Assembly (NCBI RefSeq): GCF_050624435.1
Contig: NC_134539.1
Location: forward strand, 121,751,525 to 121,815,524
DNA: 64,000 nt
Direction of reading: 5' to 3'
DNA from: Tenrec ecaudatus
Taxonomy: Eukaryota > Chordata > Mammalia > Afrosoricida > Tenrecidae
Shown: positions 21,839 through 35,812 of the stretch, in pieces
How the letters are laid out: every line of letters starts with the position of its first letter
Position numbering within the stretch: position 1 is the stretch's first letter
The notes under the pieces: model-generated
What the model was told of the DNA's origin: nothing
The model's input: only the letters and a program-made list of their open reading frames with translations
The model's database searches: none
Made by a program: the position numbers and the translations under genes

Positions 21839-22588
21839 TTCAGGCGCTATAGGGAGCAGCTCTCAGGGTGGCTGCCAGAGGGGTGATTTATAAAGTGGAA
21901 ACATCTTTAAAATGCGCTGGTGTCTGTGGGAGCGTGCAAAGAGGAGAGGGGGAGAGCAGCAAGGGGTTCAGAATTGCTGGGGCGAAGAAGAAGAAGGTGC
22001 TGGGCTGGGGTACGGAGTGGGGCCTAGTGGTGATCAAGGGAAGGGGAGAGTTTGAGCTCAGGAACTTCCTCCTCACTTGTCCCCGCTCCACACGCACACT
22101 TAATTTTGGTTCCCTGGAGACAGGCTCGGTGTGAAAATGTCCCTTTGGCTGGCGGCGGGCCTGTAGTTGGGCTTCCAGAGAAATTATATCACCGGGAACA
22201 TTCTAAGGGCTGAAGACCGACATTCAGACCGCCGGCTGGCAGAGTGTCCCGCTTCCTGCCCAGCTACTTCCATCGGTGAAACCCAAAAGGTGCTTATAGG
22301 CCTCCGCGCCCCTTCCGCTCTCCATTGCTGAAATCATAGGTTCCACAGCACACAGTAGGACTGCGGTAAAGCACTTAGTATGTAGTCCCTGGCACTCCTA
22401 TGAATGTTAACTAAAATCTGAATAACACAGCAATCCTCTCAGCATCTTCTGCTGCTTTGTAGAGAGCCACTGTGTCATTAGGAGAGGGAGGACCACTCGA
22501 AGGTAATACAAAGTCAGTGCCGGCAAGTATGAGACTGGGTGCAGTGGTCCTGCCTGTGTCTTGTTTGCTAGGCAGCCTTGTCCCCCTT

Positions 22589-23080
22589 GTTTTTTTGGGA
22601 CCAAGCAGGGGCTAGTTTACTAATCCACATGAGCTTACTTGTTAACACATGTGCAAATTGTTCACTAAAAAAAACAAACCTATACCATTGCTCAGGTTGA
22701 CTTTGACTCACAGTGACCCCATAGGACAGCGTAGAACTGCTCCTGTGAACTTCCTCGCTCTCCTGAGGAGGGGGCCGGTGGGTTTAAAGCAAGCAACCAC
22801 CTAGCACTTTGCTGCTCAATACTTAAGCCAGTGTGCTACCAGGACTCTTTAAACTGCTCACTGCTGATTCATAAATAAGCACAAGTAAGCCTTGCTTGCG
22901 AGATACCCCATCGCTGTCAGGGACTGTACACTGGAAGAGCCTGATTCTGTGGAACGGTGCCAGCCAGACCAAGAAGTAGAATCTGTGATATGGTGGAAAA
23001 AATGAGGAATCGTTCACTATAGATTAGTAAATTAGCACAAGCATGCCCCATGCTTGCTTGGCTTTTTGGGGACTCTGATA
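22589..23080. repeat. Unassigned repeat split by an AfroSINE
   Basis: The motif 'gattcataaataagcacaag' (22865) recurs as 'gattagtaaattagcacaag' (23022) and, inverted, near 22611-22645. A related block appears near 56051-56090 in another part of the window. It is possibly an LTR or a hairpin-bearing element of the species. The AfroSINE at 22679-22851 sits inside. Confidence 0.4.
22679..22851 (-). mobile_element. AfroSINE
   Basis: 'actcacagtgaccccatagg', 'acagcgtagaactgctcctg', 'ccggtgggtttaaagcaag' and 'gtgtgctaccaggactc' give a nearly full reverse AfroSINE. Confidence 0.7.
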
Positions 23081-23340
23081 CTCTCAACTGAAGGTCTGAG
23101 TACTTGGGTCACCTCCCCTTAGTCACCAACCTTAGAGAGGTGACATGGCCACCCTGGGACTGTATCAGGGGAGGGAGCAGAGAGATCTGTTTGGTACATT
23201 TTGGGGACAAGGAAGGAAGGTATATGGGGGGGTGGCAGTGGGAGGGGGGCAGGTGTAGCCAGCTGAGTGCACTTGGACAAGTTGCTGAACTTCCTTGAGA
23301 CTCAGTGTTGTTTGGTAAAATAGAGACAGTGACTGTAGAC

Positions 23341-23343
<3 letters not shown>

Positions 23344-23414
<71 letters not shown>
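23344..23414. repeat. (TG)n(GA)n compound microsatellite
   Basis: About 19 TG units followed by about 16 GA units without interruption. Confidence 0.97.
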
Positions 23415-23417
<3 letters not shown>

Positions 23418-25449
23418 TAGGAGGCTCAAGAATCAACTTAAGAGCAGTGGGTTTGGTGGGGTTTGGGTAAGGCTCAAACCAAGCAGTCCAGTGAGAACGT
23501 GAACGGTGCTTGGTAAACTGTCAAGTGGATTACAGGTGTGAAGAGGAGGATTTATTTCTTGTGCCTGCTGGGGTGGAGGGAAGGAAAGGAGAAAGAAAGA
23601 CTCAGAGCTTCCATTTTTAGGCAGCCCAAATAACTTTCTCTTGAAAATGATTGGCCAGTAAGTTCTGGGGCATGCCTGGCCTCCTCATTCTAAACAAAAG
23701 GCATTTGTGGCTCATCTCAGTGGGGTTTCCTGCACCTGTGTGAGTCCTCCTTTCCTTCCACCCACAGAGTTTCAGAGGTGGTCAACTTCAGGCAGATGTG
23801 TGTGCCTGATCCTGGCACAGCCTTAAGTAATTGGCCTGGGGGAGTACAGCAAGAGTTTAAAATTAACTGCGATGGCAGGAGGTTGTCCTTGTGGCAGGTC
23901 TCCTTCTTAAATCATGCCTTACCCTACCCCCCACCAGGGTTCTCAGAGACTCTATCCTCCTATATAGTTCACCTTCTCTCTTGAAAGACTACTTCCACTG
24001 ACTGCCCTGGTCACCGTGTTCACCTTTCTCCCTTAATCTCTTCAGAATGCAGTTTATTTTATTTGAGTTTGGGACCCTTCTCCATCCTGTCCAAGATTCT
24101 CCCAAGTTGAGTTCCCTACTCTGTGATTCTACCAGGATCCGTCCTTCCTGGGACACTTCTATTTCTCAGGAGGTGGCAATGCCTTTTCCTCGAACCTTAA
24201 ATTGTAGCTGTCTGGATGGCCAGAACTGGAGGAGAGCGGTTTATGAGAACATAAACCAACCCCACGAGGGAAGGCACTTGGCTCACATGCTCACATTGAT
24301 AAGAGCAAGGTGGGGGCAGTTTCCCGGTCTGTACAAGCCTGATGTAGGATGCCCAGCTGCGGGAGGTCTTCTGGGTGCTTGTTTTCGGAGTCGCTGTGAC
24401 TCAATGTAAGCTTGCTCTACCCTGGAGACCCTGGCCAGTTAAGGGCATTTTAATGGCACCTTGGGACCCTTCTCAAGCCAGAACCTTCTCAGGCCAGTTT
24501 GAAATCTTGGATCACAAGCCTGCTGCCTGCCTCAAGCCCTTTAAGTCCTTGAAGAACTAAAGGCCAGAGGAGAGTGATTCCTTCCAGGACAATGACTTTA
24601 AATGGTTGAACAATTTAATCTGTTAATAAGATGCCCCCCCCCACCAAGTAAGACATCAAGCTCTGAATGCGCAGGAGCTCCTGATGTCCTGTTTAAAATG
24701 GGGCCACACTCTTCCCTAACTAGTCCCTGTCCCCCAGCCGCACCCCCCCCCCAGTTCCCTGTACCAGAGATTCCATGCTACTCATGGCAGGAGCAGACCC
24801 CTCCCCACCCCCCTCAGGTCCCTGCCAAGCATGATCCATGTGAGAAACTGCATTTTCTCCCAAATACAGATAAAAGTGAGCTCCACCAAAATTTAAATAG
24901 AAACCTCCCCCAATGAAAATTTCCTAACTGTCTGACTGCCCCACTCCTAGGTCATGGTTTTGCCACCAGATAAATCTCCTCTCTCAGCCTTCATGGCCTG
25001 TTGAGTTCAATGTTGCTTGTGTTCGTGACAGTGAATTTGCGTTTGAAAAATGAACTACTGATGAGAACTCCTGTTGAACCTGCATTGTTTGTTATTCTGA
25101 GGCAGGGATTTGGCCCGGCTTAATCCGGGGCTTCAAAGCCGATTGCCCTTGCTCTGTATACAGAGCGTCAGAGCCCAGTGGCGTGGGTGATAAGAGAAGT
25201 AAGGGTTGAAGACACTGGAAAAGTGGGTTGGAGAGAGAGTGCTTTGATCTCTTTTTAAAGTATTTTCTGAAAGCAAAAGTCTATCAGAAGGAAGTGGCTT
25301 AGGGGGAGAGAAAAAAACCTAAGAGAAGCAGCTGACCTCCCCAAACAGCACCCATTCCACACACCCTCCCCCCAGCTTCCCTCCTTCCCTGCCACCACCC
25401 ACCCCCGCATTCGAGGAAAATATTTCTTTAAAAAATACTTTTGGCGAAC

Positions 25450-26650
25450 AAGAAGACATTTTCTCTGTGTGGTGGAAAGTGGAAGTCTATGAGGCAGCAT
25501 CCTCGTGACTCTGGCTGCAGAAGGCGAGCTCGGTCTCAGAGGCGGCATCAGCCCCTGGCAGCTGCCGTGCTGGCTCCCCACGGCGTGCCCCGCAGGCTTC
25601 TCCTCCACTCACCCCCACCAGCCCGACCCAGGCCTCGCCTTCCGCAGGGTGGGCTTTCTGTGGCCCCCTGCCTTGTCCCAAGACCGGAGGCTGTTTGGGG
25701 TTTTAAAGGTGTAAACTGCACTGAAGTGGAGCGTGGCTGCGGAAGAGCAGGCGGGACACCCTGCTGTCTTGTAGTCAGCCAGCACCCAGTTCCGAAGAAG
25801 AAACCCACCGTGGCACGAGTGTCCCCTGGAGGAGCCCTGGGGGTGGGCGAGGGCGGAGCGGTTCCTCACTGGGCTTTCACAGCTGCCGGGCGGGCCCACG
25901 GGCAGCGCTGCCCGGTCCGGCAGGGTCTCAGTGAGTCGACAGGCCCTTAGAGAGCCTTCGCTGGCCGCCTCGAGGTGGGGGGGGGGGTAGGGGGGAGCAG
26001 GGGGACCCCCTCCCGGCCGCCCACCTTGCTTAGCCTCGCCCCTGCCGGAGAAGGAAGGCACGAGCAGCCGCCTCGGGCTCCTTGCAGGCTCTTGGGGTCC
26101 TGGGCCGGGTGGAGACTATTTGGTGGGTGCCCTAAGGCGCTCCTGTCCCTCCCCCTACCCTGTGGCCACCCCCGCCCCCCAGTGCCGCCAGGAGCCCGCC
26201 AGCCTGGAGGTGGCCTCGGGGTGCCCCCCCCCCAAGCCCCGCTCTGCAGTTAGTCCGCATGGATCCTTGGTCCCCCCCACCCCCCTCCAGGCCTCGGACA
26301 CCCCGCCGACTCCGAGGAAGCTTATGTTAGCAGCTCATTCTAAAACCATTTCCGAGAAGACAGGAGATAAGGCGGCCGCCCAGCACCCTCTCCGAGCTGT
26401 CTGGGGTCCCGAGGAGAAGCCGGGCTTTCATCTCCCCAGGCCCTTTACCCCCCTACCCTCCGGCGGGGCCGTTTCCGCGAGAGGGGGGGTCGAACGCGGC
26501 TGGGGGAGGGGGGAGGGTTGGAGCCTGCGGGCCGGGCGGGGGTCGGGGAGCAGGCTGGGGAAAGAGCCAGGCCGCCAGAACAGGGTGCGTGCAGGGGCGC
26601 GGGCAGACCCACGGGGCTCACGGAGAGGTTCGGGGGCTCTGGAAGCAGGT
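25450..26650. promoter_or_regulatory. Intragenic CpG-rich block in intron 2
   Basis: A repeat-poor, CpG-rich block with C- and G-homopolymer runs. Inside, 26321-26385 ('cttatgttagcagctcattc', 'ccatttccgagaagacagg') is AT-richer and looks constrained. Known Tbx4 regulation includes an intragenic lung-mesenchyme enhancer; I cannot say whether this is it. The long reverse open frame across 26445-27194 has no protein-like features. Confidence 0.35.
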
Positions 26651-28767
26651 GGGCTGTGTGTGTGTGTGGGGGGGGAGTGCCAGTAGAGGGTAAAGGGTTA
26701 GTGCCAGGGGCGGGAGCTGAGGGAGGATCCTTTTTTGACCCATTCCCCCTGGCCCACTGAGGGGTACCCCCACCGCGGGGTGGTGCTTTTCTGCTCTTGT
26801 CCAAGAGCTTGATCATAATACAAGCAGCTCTCCTCCCGAGGCCCAGAGCAAGGGACCATTTGGGAGGAGGACCTAGCAGGGCGCTAGAGCCCACAGCTGC
26901 ACTGACCCGGTGAGCCAAGGGCAGGAGATCGGTGACCCTGCAAATTCCCCTTTCAGCCAGGTTGGGGTGGGTGGAGGTCAGCCTCACCTTCACACCCCGC
27001 CCTTCCCCCATGCTGGGCTGGTGGGGTCCTGTCCAGCACCAGGTGGAGCAAATCTCATCCCTCTGTTCCTCCGTGATGAGTTTGAACCCACCCAGAGGAA
27101 CCTCAGAAGAAAGGCCTGGTGGTCTGCTCTCAGGGGTGTGTGTGGGGGTCTCAGACAGGTTCAGCCCATAAAGCATACTCCTCTTGTGCAGCACACGGAG
27201 GGTCCCTAGGTCCCCTGAGTGCTTGGTTAGGTTCCCTCAGTGGAGGGTGGGCAGCCTCGCAGCAGTTCCTGCCCTGGGTGGCCCTGCCACCCTGATTTCT
27301 CTCCCTCCACGAAGACAATGGAGCTTCTCAGGTAGCCTCCTGGGTTCTGGGGACAGGCTCCTGAAAGAGGGGGTTGGTGGGCAGGGGAGGCAGAGGCTAG
27401 GAGATGCACCCACCCCAAGACCAGCAACACCTCTCCGAGGCTGTATTTAGTCAGAAGTCTGGGCTGTCTGTGGTCACTTCCAGGGGACGCTAAATTCCAG
27501 ATGCCAGCTTCATGCCATCTGGAGGCAGCGCCTGGGCTTCTTCAGGGCTTTTACAATGGCACCTAGTGTGCAGCTGGTGGCCCAGGCCGGGCGGGCAGTA
27601 GGAGTAGAGGGGGAAGGCCAGCGCACTCAGCCCCCGCAGCCTGGGGTACTAAGGCTGTGAGCATTTGCTCCTGGCCTGTGTGTGCAGGCTGGCTCCTGGG
27701 GAGGCCAGTCCTGCCCTTGGCTGCTGCCACCTGGAGTGATGACTGGAGAAGCCAGCTAAGTGCAAGGCACGGGTGCCAGACCATGCCAAGCACAGCCAGG
27801 GCTGCCCCATTTTGAGACTGCTTCTGTCGCAGTTACAAAATGGTGGCCTAGAGGGGACAAGATTCTTGGCCTTCCCACCCCCGGGAGAGGGGAGGTGATC
27901 CAGCTGCTACCCTCCCAGCCTTCAGCTCAGGCCAGGAGCAGGGTGGTGCAGGCCCCAGCTGTGCCCCCAGGCCAGGGGCAAGGGAGCTGCTAAGCAGAGG
28001 CTGGGTTGGGTTCCTGAGCCCACACTCCCCCACACCCCCATTCCTGGGGAGGGGGTGGGGTGGACATTTGAAAATGCTTTCAATTGACATCTGAGACAAA
28101 TTCTTCCACATGGTTTATAAGTCCCTGGACTTGTTGCTAGAACTTCCCTCCTCCCTGCAGGCACGCATGCACACACACATGAGTACTCAGCCTGTGCTCC
28201 TGCCCCTGCCCCTGCCCTTCTGCAGACACATGCTCACACACGGTCCTCATACAGGTGCTTCCCCTAGCACAAGAGGCATGCACAGACTGCAGCTGCCAGC
28301 GGGACTGCGGGGGGGGGGGGTGGAGTGGGGTGGTTGGGACTGAACCCTGGACCTCAGAGGGCCTGACCTGGGCTTGATGTGGGCTCTGTAAGCTTGCGGA
28401 GTGGGGGGGAGGGCTTTGATTCTTTCTGCAAGCCCTATCCTTAAGCTGGAACCCCTGCTGACAAAGTGGGGAACTCTATCCATCTCTAAGGTGCTTAGGA
28501 CAGCTTTGGGGGAGAGGAGGGGGGCGAGGGGAGCTCTGCAGAGGCAGAGAGGAGACCCTGATGGCTGCCCTGCAGTGGATAGTAACACAACTCAGGTGGC
28601 TGAGTCTCTCCTCCCCTCCTCCCAGTTGGGTTGGACCCTGCTTCCCTCTTGGGGTGGTCCTCTTGGCGGAATGTCAACTGAGGAGGAGGGGAACCTTAGG
28701 AGGATTGCCAGGAAGTTCTGTCTACCTGCACTTCCTCTCTGTCTTGTGTTAGGAGCCTGGTGGCCAG

Positions 28768-29098
28768 GGAGGTACCTCAGTATGTGTGGGATTGGTCCCA
28801 GGACTCTTGTGGATGCCCCAATCTCCACCCCACCCCATTCTCAAGTCCTGTATATAAAATGGAGTAATACAGCCTACACACACACATCCTCCCATATACT
28901 TTATATCATCTCCAGATTACCTACAATACCTAATACCATGCAAACGCTATATAAATAGCACCTTGCACTTCTCAGCCTTTGAGGGATTCCATGGATCCTG
29001 GGTTGCTTCATCCCCAACATTTTGATCCAAGGTTGGCTGCATATGCAAACGTGGAACCATTTGGGATGGTCCCTGAAGACAGGGAGAACTGACTTTAT
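28768..29098. mobile_element. MER2/Tigger-like DNA transposon remnant
   Basis: The order 'ggtacctcagtatgtgtggg', 'attggtcccaggactc', 'tatataaaatggagtaatac', 'catcctcccatatacttta', 'cagattacctacaataccta' and 'ggttggctgcatatgc' matches MER2-type non-autonomous Tigger (Tc1/mariner) elements. Confidence 0.6.
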
Positions 29099-29269
29099 GT
29101 ATTGAGTGGCCTGGAGAAGTCTTTCTCTAGAAGGTTCCTTGAGCCTCAGAGGCCTGGGCAGCCTCAGCATGGACAGCAAGAACGAGAAAGCTTTGTTTGT
29201 TGGTGAATTTGTTTTCTTAGAAGTAGATCATACAACTTGTTCTCGGAAGTAGATCACAATAACAATCGT

Positions 29270-29440
29270 AACTGGACTCATTAGCCCCTGCACCTAGGAG
29301 ACAGGTAGTCATCATAGCTCCATGTTAGAGATCAGAAATGTAAGTACAGATCTCAGGGAAGTTGCCTAAAGCTCGCATCTTATAAGTGGTGGGGCAGGCA
29401 GCATGGTTCCAGAATCTGAGCTCTTACCCACGGGGCTCCC
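29270..29440 (+). repeat. MIR/L2-type fragment
   Basis: 'aggtagtcatcatagctcca', 'cagggaagttgcctaaagct', 'cataagtggtggggcaggc'-like sequence and 'gagctcttacccac' fit a diverged mammalian-wide repeat core and tail. Confidence 0.45.
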
Positions 29441-29934
29441 TCCCTCACCCAGTAAGTGCGCACAGGCCCAAGGGAGGGCAAGAGGACGCCCTGCCGGTGA
29501 GCACTCTCCGGAGTCCAGAGAAATTTAACAAGACTTTCCTCTGTTCCTGGGAACATCCACAGACACAGTGACCCAGCGGAAGTGGCTTGATGTTGATGCA
29601 AGCAGTGGACAGGGAACAGCATTTTAGCTGGTGATGGGCAGGCAGGACATAAAGACCACCAAGTTGGTGTAGAAATTCCTCTCACACTCCTGGCCAGGGC
29701 CTCTGTGCTTTGGCTGCTCAGTCGCTGGGCCTAAGTCTTAGGGAATTATGGGACAGATTTGGAAAAGTGTGTTGCCCTTCCTGGCAGACACGCAGGCTGT
29801 CGGGCCTTCGGAGAGCAGTGAGCCTCTGCTTTTGCAGGGTGGGGTGGGGGAGAGAGAAACCAGAGGGTGAAGTGGCTCATGCAAGGCCACAGAGCGATGG
29901 CCAGTGCCGAGATGGCTTATTAAAGGGACAACAC

Positions 29935-30075
29935 AAAACCCAAGCAACAACAGAAACGACCAAACACAAACAAGCAAACCCATTGTCAGGGAGTAATTCT
30001 GATTCACTGCGACCCCATAGGCTGCCTCCCGGGTTTCCTAGGCTGTAGTTTTCAGACGCAGCCTGCCGGACTGCC
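29935..30075 (-). mobile_element. AfroSINE, partial
   Basis: An A/C-rich tail and 'aacccattgtcagggag', 'tctgattcactgcgacccca' and 'taggctgcctcccgg' are the reverse AfroSINE 3' half. It ends ~150 bp before the acceptor of TBX4 coding exon 3. Confidence 0.5.
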
Positions 30076-30123
30076 CTCCACAGGGCACGGGACTGGCATT
30101 TTGCTGCCCGTACCACTTGCTAA

Positions 30124-31377
<1,254 letters not shown>

Positions 31378-31525
31378 GATGGTGGCGGGGAAGGCTGAGC
31401 CCGCCATGCCAGGAAGGCTGTACGTTCACCCGGACTCTCCCGCCACTGGGGCCCACTGGATGCGGCAGCTGGTCTCCTTCCAGAAACTGAAGCTGACAAA
31501 CAACCACCTCGATCCCTTCGGCCAT
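31378..31525 (+). CDS. TBX4: TBX4 coding exon 4 (residues 142-191)
   Basis: The exon encodes the middle of the T-box: [20 protein letters not shown], then [20 protein letters not shown] and HLDPFGH, the conserved core. The acceptor is 'ctctgttggcag' (ends 31377) and the donor CCAT|GTAAGA. The 148 nt bring the frame back to phase 0. Confidence 0.97.
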
Positions 31526-31679
31526 GTAAGAATGGGGACTGCCCTCGCCTTGGGGCAAGTCCTGGGGCAGCAGTGGGGCTAGGAGCCTTTACCCTAAGGT
31601 CCGTGCCGGCTCCAGGCGTTGGCACTTGCTGGGCCAGCATGTGGAAGGAGCACACACTTCTGACCAGTAGTGCGCATAA

Positions 31680-31830
31680 GCCTTTCTCCTACCACTTACT
31701 GGCAGGTAACATCGGGCAAGAGCGTTAGCCTCTGTGTGCCCATGTGTCCCTGGCTAGGAAATGGAGATGCCGTGGGGACCTTCGGGGGCTCTGAGGATTA
31801 CAGGGAGAACATGCGCAAGACACTTCCACA
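31680..31830 (+). repeat. MIR fragment
   Basis: 'taccacttactggcaggtaa', 'catcgggcaagagcgttag', 'cctctgtgtgcccatgtgt' and a 'gaggattacagggagaac' tail follow the MIR core order. Confidence 0.55.
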
Positions 31831-33312
31831 CAGGGACGCTGAATAAACGGCAACCAGATGAGCAGGCTGACCAGCTGGATGGATCTCTCTGCAGTTTCCC
31901 AATGTGGGGTCTTGTCAGAGCAGAGCCTGAGACAAACCACCTCTGGGGCCTTCTGATGCCCTGTTTGGAGTGTGCTTACCAGAGACCCTCTGGAGGGGAA
32001 GGCCATGCTCTGGCTCCTGGCAGCGTCATCCTGGCCTGGCCTGGGGCCTGACTCTCACCAGAGAGATGCTGGAGCCCCAGGAGTCTGCTCTGATGCCCCA
32101 GCCTGGCCGCTGGAGCTCATGCTGTGCCCATCTGGTCTTGGCAGACCCTCCCAAAGGAGCTTTTTATATGGAAACTTTTAGCTCAAGTGTGTGGCAAACA
32201 TAAGCCTGGGGACCTGGCATTATCTGCCAGGGCACCAGCCCCGCCCCTCTCGGCTACCCATGGTTCCACTGGAAGCAGGGGAAAGGGTGGCTGGGGTGTG
32301 AAGCACGGTAGAGGTTGCTAGGTGCAGTGGTCCCTGATGTAACCATGACCTGGAGTGTGTGTGGTGGGACTTTGGGGGTGAGGGGAGAGCTGGGTGGGGA
32401 TATGTGCAGGTGAAGCCATCTTTTAGGCTACAGTTCTGTTTCTGGGGAGTTTTGTGCAGTTGAAAGTTCTGTTGACTCACAGCTGCTCATGGGCCACCCC
32501 AGCAATGGCTCATTTCTGATCTGTTGGCAGCTCCTAGCTTGGATTCTTACTCTCTTCAGCTCTCTCCCGAGGTGTAGGAGAATCATGAGTGTGATTAACT
32601 CCTGACTTAGCTGATCTGCAGGCCCGGATATTGGCAGAGCCTGCTGGGGGGCTGTGCCAGACAGAGCAGAGTGTATATGCACAGGTTGGTAGCACCAACC
32701 TCTCAGAAGGGCAGACACAAGCCACTGGCCTGATGGCATGGGACAGCCAAGCCCCAGCCTCCCGGAGTCCCTGGACTCTTTCGCTGAGAGGCGGCGGGGC
32801 TCCTGGGCCTTCCTATGCACCATCTGGTCCAAGACTGCTCCCAGCCCCACTCCTACGTAGTACCCTCTGTCTGGTCAAGGCCATGGCTCCCACCTGGTGT
32901 GAGGCTGGGGAAGAAAGTTGCCAGGCACAGTCTGCCCACCACTGCCCCCACACTCAGACCCCATGGGACACACCTCTGGGGGAAGCATGGAGCTTGCAGG
33001 AGATGGGTCTTCGGGTGGTCTGCAGTACCTCGGGATCAAAGGACTGGTGAGAACACTGGATGCACCAGCTTGTCATCCTGGTTCCCAGCTGCAGGAATTC
33101 CCGAGGGGCTCGTCTACCTCCTGAAAGTCCAGCAGCCAGTTCCCCGCACCTGGTTTGCATCTTGGATGGGATCGTATGTGGTTTCTAATAACCCAGAAGG
33201 GGCTGAGGCTAGGCCAGGGGAGCCGCTTGATGGCTCATGGTACCAGGGCATCTCTGATCACACTTGCCAGGCCTGGCTGGGGCTTCCCTTGCTTTGGCAA
33301 CAGGGGCTGGGA

Positions 33313-33491
33313 CAGTGGTTCTCATGCTTCCTCATGCCGCAGCCCTTGAACACAGGTACTCATGTTGTGGTGACTCCCAGCCATACAATTGTTTTCTTTG
33401 CTACTCCATCACTGTAATTTTGCTACTGTTAGGAATTGGGCGACCCCTGTGAAAGGGTCATTCGCCGCGACCCACAGGTTGAGGACCGCTG
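33313..33491 (+). mobile_element. SPIN-like hAT element, internally deleted
   Basis: The ends 'cagtggttctcatgcttcc' and 'ggttgaggaccgctg' are SPIN-type inverted repeats. The interior 'gttaggaattgggcgacccc' is shared with the other copies. The 'gacccccaaaggggtcgcg' segment near the right end is reduced to 'ccgcg'. The flanking 8-mers (ggctggga, ggttaaga) are only weakly similar. Confidence 0.8.
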
Positions 33492-34944
33492 GGTTAAGAC
33501 CACATGCCAGCCCAGCTTTCTCCCCAGTCAGACAAGCTACACAGCGTGTGTCTCCTTTCCCCTCTCATCCTCCTGTGATCCACGGAGCAGAGCTCCCGCG
33601 AGAGGAGGTGCTCGTCCTAGGAGCTGGGAGGGAGTAAAGGAAGAGGTGCTGGGCCCCACCCCTCTTGTCTATTTGTCTTCCTGTCCCCAGGACTCCAGTG
33701 TCATGTCTTTAGCCATTTGGAGTCAGAGCAGCCGTTGAGCACCCAGGCAAGGGCCGTGGGGGGTGATGAGCTCCTTTCCTAGACACAGCCGGGCAAACAG
33801 CCCCTTTGCACCTTGGCTTTCGGCTCCTGGCCCGTGCCGGTGGGAGTGGTGAGCACTGCTCGCCCTTCTTCTTGACCTCTCAGAGTGGGAGCCTGGGAAA
33901 GCGGCATCCTGGACAATGAGCTTGGCCCCTGAAACCTCTTCCTCTGCACAATGCACTACTACATCTTTCCGTTTCCTCTAAACCTTGCAGACCTCCATCA
34001 CCATTCTCCAGCCAAATGGCCTTTGGGGTCCTCACCGGGTCCCAGGACCTTTAGTGGCCGCCTCTGTCAGCAGTTTTCGGGCACTGCCCACACCCAGAGG
34101 GCTGGACTCTTCCTTTGGCAGCTGGGACAGGAGTCATGTGGTGACATGAGTGCCAGTTAGCATCGTCTTAATAGGTCCACTAGGCGGACTCCAGATTCTG
34201 GCTTAGAGAATCCTGTGTTCAAGTCATCTTATCTCTTGATCCCAGGAGTTGAGCAGGGTCGGCTGAGAGGCCTTGCGTGTGACCCATAGATAAAGGTCTC
34301 AAGGAGAAGGGAATCCTGGTGTGGGGAGTACAAGAGCCATTTTGGGGTTCCCTGTGTTTTCCTAGTTTCCCTGTCTTCTAAGATGCCCCCTCCCAGCCAA
34401 CATGCTCTCGGGGCAGCCCATCCTACAAGGCACATGGGGCTCTCAGAGCACCTGCCAGATGTTCTGTGTGATAGCACCGATTGCAACTGGAAAACTCCTG
34501 TGGCTTATTGCTGTGAGCCCAGAAAAATCCCTCTGTTCTTGGGGGTGGGGGTGGTGATGGACAGGTTCAGGGTGTGACCACGGATTCTGGGAGTGAACCC
34601 AAGGCCAGAGAACAGGCAGGCAGGGGCGGGAGGGATGAAGGGGGGCAAGAGCAGGAATGGGCCTCAATTCAGGTCCACCTCTGTGTCCCTCTGGTCACAG
34701 AGGCTGTTTGCCCGTCATCCCTTCCTACTTGTCCCCGATCCTTTCGGGTCCTGTGCCAGGCCACCATGTGATAGAAGCAGAAGTTGCTTATTTCCCTTTC
34801 TCTTCTCTTCTTCACCTCATAAATGACTCCTCCGCCGCAGGAACTGAGCTCAAATGTACTTTGTCAGGGAGGCTGTTCCGGGGCCCCAGCGCACTTGATC
34901 GGAGCACCCTGTACCTTCTTGCCCTAGACCTTGCCAGTTATCAC

Positions 34945-35380
34945 GTTGTGCTTATTTATATTTTTAAAAATCAATACACCAGCACGATTAAAAAACATCA
35001 GCCCGTGAATAAATAACGATGTAGGCAAAGGCGTCTCTCTCCACTAGATCTCCTCCCATCCCATGGCACCACAGGAAACCCCCACCCTGGTTTGTGCCCA
35101 GGAATAATCCATTCCGAATCTTTCTCCTACCAGCAGTCGGACACGACTGCATACTCCATGCGCTTCCCTGGAGCATCGTTCGCTCCCACAGAGCTTCCTC
35201 ATTCCTTTTTCACCGCAGCATAGAATTCCACTGCAAGATTGGTCAATTCTTCCGATCCATTCCTCACCCAGGGAATTAGGTGTTTCCTATTTTTTGCTCT
35301 TTGGAATCAGCTTGCACCTATGTTATTTTCTGCTGAATGATTGCTGGCTTCATGGAGATTGGGATTGGTCTGTTTGGAGG
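34945..35380 (-). repeat. Old L1 (L1M-type) 3' fragment
   Basis: 'cattcctttttcaccgcagc', 'atagaattccactgcaagat', 'ccgatccattcctcacccag' and 'tgtttcctattttttgctct' are the reverse-strand landmarks of an old L1 3' region. Confidence 0.5.
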
Positions 35381-35661
35381 CTCTCACCCAGTGGGTCCCC
35401 GGATGCATGTTCCCCTGGCCGCAGCCTCACCCGCGGGAACACAGAGGCAACTGGAGTTTTGTCTGCCTGCTAGGTGAAAACATGCCCCGGGCTTGCTTTC
35501 ATTTTCATTCCTCTCTTAGGAGGGAGGTGAAGCTCCTCTTTCTATGGTTCCCTCATCTGGGAACGGCTGCTCCCATCTGGGGCTCACGGTGCTCTGAGCT
35601 TAGGGCAATTTCTAAGAGTTTTTATACCTGAGGAAGGCTTGTGTGTGGAATGAGTTCATTG

Positions 35662-35812
35662 TTTCCCTGATTTTATCTATCGTAGTATTCCATATAGAAG
35701 TATTAGTCTTTCCCTGATTTTTATCTATAGCATTATTCCATATAGAAGTATTAGTCTTTCCCTGATTTGATCTATCGCAGTATTCCATATAGAAGTATTA
35801 GTCTTTCCCTGA
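35662..35812. repeat. 47-bp tandem repeat, three copies plus start of a fourth
   Basis: Units start at 35662, 35709, 35757 and 35804 with 'tttccctga'. Each contains 'attccatatagaagtattag'. Spacings are 47, 48 and 47 bases, and the fourth unit breaks off after the first nine bases. The copies differ at only a few positions, so the expansion is recent. Confidence 0.95.

Noticed and set aside
26445-27194. 249-codon reverse-strand open frame in intron 2
   Set aside because: Low-complexity Pro/Gly/Arg/Ser composition, no recognisable domain, and intronic GC-rich DNA.
35662-35812. CRISPR-like array
   Set aside because: The units are contiguous tandem copies without unique spacers, in a mammalian intron.
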